Part shown: positions 35,958-36,842 of the stretch, one piece after another | How the letters are laid out: every line of letters starts with the position of its first letter | Numbering within the stretch: the stretch's first letter is position 1 | From: Candidatus Tidjanibacter faecipullorum | Lineage (GTDB): Bacteria; Bacteroidota; Bacteroidia; Bacteroidales; Rikenellaceae | DNA length: 36,842 nt | Assembly: GCA_019116245.1 (NCBI GenBank) | Contig: DXCC01000023.1 | Location: 1 to 36,842, forward strand | Reading direction: 5' to 3' | Position numbers and translations under genes: made by a program | The notes under the pieces: generated by a model | The model's input: only the letters and a program-made list of their open reading frames with translations | Databases searched by the model: none | What the model was told of the DNA's origin: nothing

Positions 35958-36067
35958 GGTTTTCCGGCGGAACGCACCCCGTGGCGGGCGGTGCGGGGCA
36001 GAATTGTGTCGCTTTTGGGGAGAAGCCGTGCCAAAGTCGGAAAAAATGACGATATTTGCGTAATTCA

Positions 36068-36096
36068 AAAAGTTTCACTGAATTTAAAAGTTTCAC
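36068..36096 (+). repeat. 11-bp tandem direct repeat in the asnS leader
   Basis: AAAAGTTTCAC occurs at 36068-36078 and again at 36086-36096, each preceded by AATT, an 18-19 base imperfect tandem duplication ending four bases before the asnS start. Upstream, GATATTTG (36051-36058) is a 7/8 match to the -7 consensus. Confidence 0.7.
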
Positions 36097-36099
36097 GCA

Positions 36100-36842
36100 A
36101 TGTCGAGAGAGAAAAGGACGATGATCGCGGAGCTGTTGCGCTCCGGCGAGGTGAATACGGATGTGGTCGTAAAGGGTTGGGTGAGAACCAAACGCGGCAA
36201 TAAGAATGTGGCTTTTCTGGCGCTCAATGACGGTTCGACGATCAATAACATCCAGATCGTGGTCGATGTGGCCTCTTTCGACGAAGAGCTGCTCAAACGC
36301 ATCACCACCGGTGCCTGCCTCTGTGTGCGGGGCCGTCTGGTGGAGTCGGCCGGCGCCGGTCAGCGCGTCGAGGTGCAGGCCCGCGAGATCGAAATCTACG
36401 GTACGGCCGATCCGGATACCTATCCGCTGCAGAAGAAGGGCCATACGCTGGAGTTCCTGCGTGAGATCGCACACCTGCGTCCCCGTACCAACACCTTCGG
36501 TGCGGTGCTGCGCATCCGTCACGCCATGGCGTTCGCCATTCACAAATATTTCAACGACCGCGGTTTCTACTACCTCCATACGCCGATCATCACCGCCTCG
36601 GATGCCGAGGGTGCCGGTGCCATGTTCCAGGTGACGACGCTCGATCTGAAGAACCTGCCCCGCACCGAGGACGGCCGCGTGGACTACACGCAGGATTTCT
36701 TCGGCCGTTCGACCAACCTGACCGTGTCGGGCCAGCTGGAGGGTGAGCTCGGAGCTCTGTCGCTCGGACAGATCTACACGTTCGGCCCGACGTTCCGCGC
36801 CGAAAATTCCAATACGCCGCGCCACCTGGCCGAGTTCTGGAT
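36100..36842 (+). CDS. asnS: Asparaginyl-tRNA synthetase, N-terminal part (runs off the window)
   Basis: Class II synthetase that charges tRNA-Asn; only the first ~247 residues are present and no stop is reached. The N-terminal OB-fold anticodon-binding domain (residues ~15-110) is clear: [39 protein letters not shown] and [13 protein letters not shown] linker and the start of the catalytic core follow, with [32 protein letters not shown]-like [17 protein letters not shown] (class II motif 1 region), and [38 protein letters not shown] (motif 2). The segment [11 protein letters not shown] separates AsnRS from AspRS. The start at 36100 gives [13 protein letters not shown]. Confidence 0.95.
   Translation, partial: MSREKRTMIAELLRSGEVNTDVVVKGWVRTKRGNKNVAFLALNDGSTINNIQIVVDVASFDEELLKRITTGACLCVRGRLVESAGAGQRVEVQAREIEIYGTADPDTYPLQKKGHTLEFLREIAHLRPRTNTFGAVLRIRHAMAFAIHKYFNDRGFYYLHTPIITASDAEGAGAMFQVTTLDLKNLPRTEDGRVDYTQDFFGRSTNLTVSGQLEGELGALSLGQIYTFGPTFRAENSNTPRHLAEFW

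Overview
The window looks like a chromosomal segment from a GC-rich member of the order Bacteroidales, most likely Alistipes or a close Rikenellaceae relative. The evidence is protein character (DUF2723 membrane protein, DUF4954 protein, fimbrillin-like and M13 lipoproteins, a large pyruvate:ferredoxin oxidoreductase together with pyruvate phosphate dikinase), repeated copies of the Bacteroidota -7 promoter element TAnnTTTG in front of genes, and the general absence of Shine-Dalgarno sequences. The genus is an inference. No transposase, integrase, phage, CRISPR or tRNA gene was found, so this is mostly core chromosome with a few accessory cell-envelope genes.

Layout. The first ~31 bases are the 3' end of a 5S rRNA with a strong terminator, so an rRNA operon lies immediately to the left. 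A G/T-rich gene-free stretch leads to a family 2 glycosyltransferase and a small outer-membrane beta-barrel (0.57-2.25 kb). nifJ follows (2.4-6.0 kb), then a ~0.65 kb gap and, on the minus strand, an M13 metallopeptidase lipoprotein. From 14.6 to 8.8 kb on the minus strand is the complete rod-shape cluster mreB-mreC-mreD-mrdA-rodA, tightly packed or overlapping except for a hairpin-bearing gap after mreB. pgi faces away from mreB. Next come a two-gene membrane-protein/HTH cassette with strong Shine-Dalgarno sites, ppdK, a secreted endonuclease/exonuclease/phosphatase-fold protein, and mnmA. A 51-residue peptide gene is joined to a fimbrillin-like lipoprotein gene (22.4-23.4 kb). DUF2723, cysS and a MATE transporter follow, then a Bacteroidales lipoprotein and a DUF898/YjgN-like membrane protein. 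The right end has a structured gene-free region that may encode a small RNA, a minus-strand operon DUF4954 - degenerate GH2 protein - rlmH, and the 5' part of asnS running off the window.

How the genes work together. Pgi, PpdK and PFOR cover glycolytic entry, PEP/pyruvate interconversion and ferredoxin-linked pyruvate oxidation of an anaerobe, but they are separate transcription units. The mre/mrd/rod genes build the elongasome. MnmA, RlmH, CysS and AsnS serve translation.

The most unusual items are: (1) a secreted LacZ-like GH2 protein whose acid/base glutamate is replaced and which ends before the nucleophile, a likely pseudoenzyme, co-transcribed with DUF4954 and rlmH; (2) the small peptide coupled to a fimbrillin-like lipoprotein; (3) a candidate structured RNA at about 32.08-32.26 kb; (4) the SD-dependent membrane-protein/HTH cassette with an inverted repeat over its promoter; (5) a cysteine-rich insert in PFOR.
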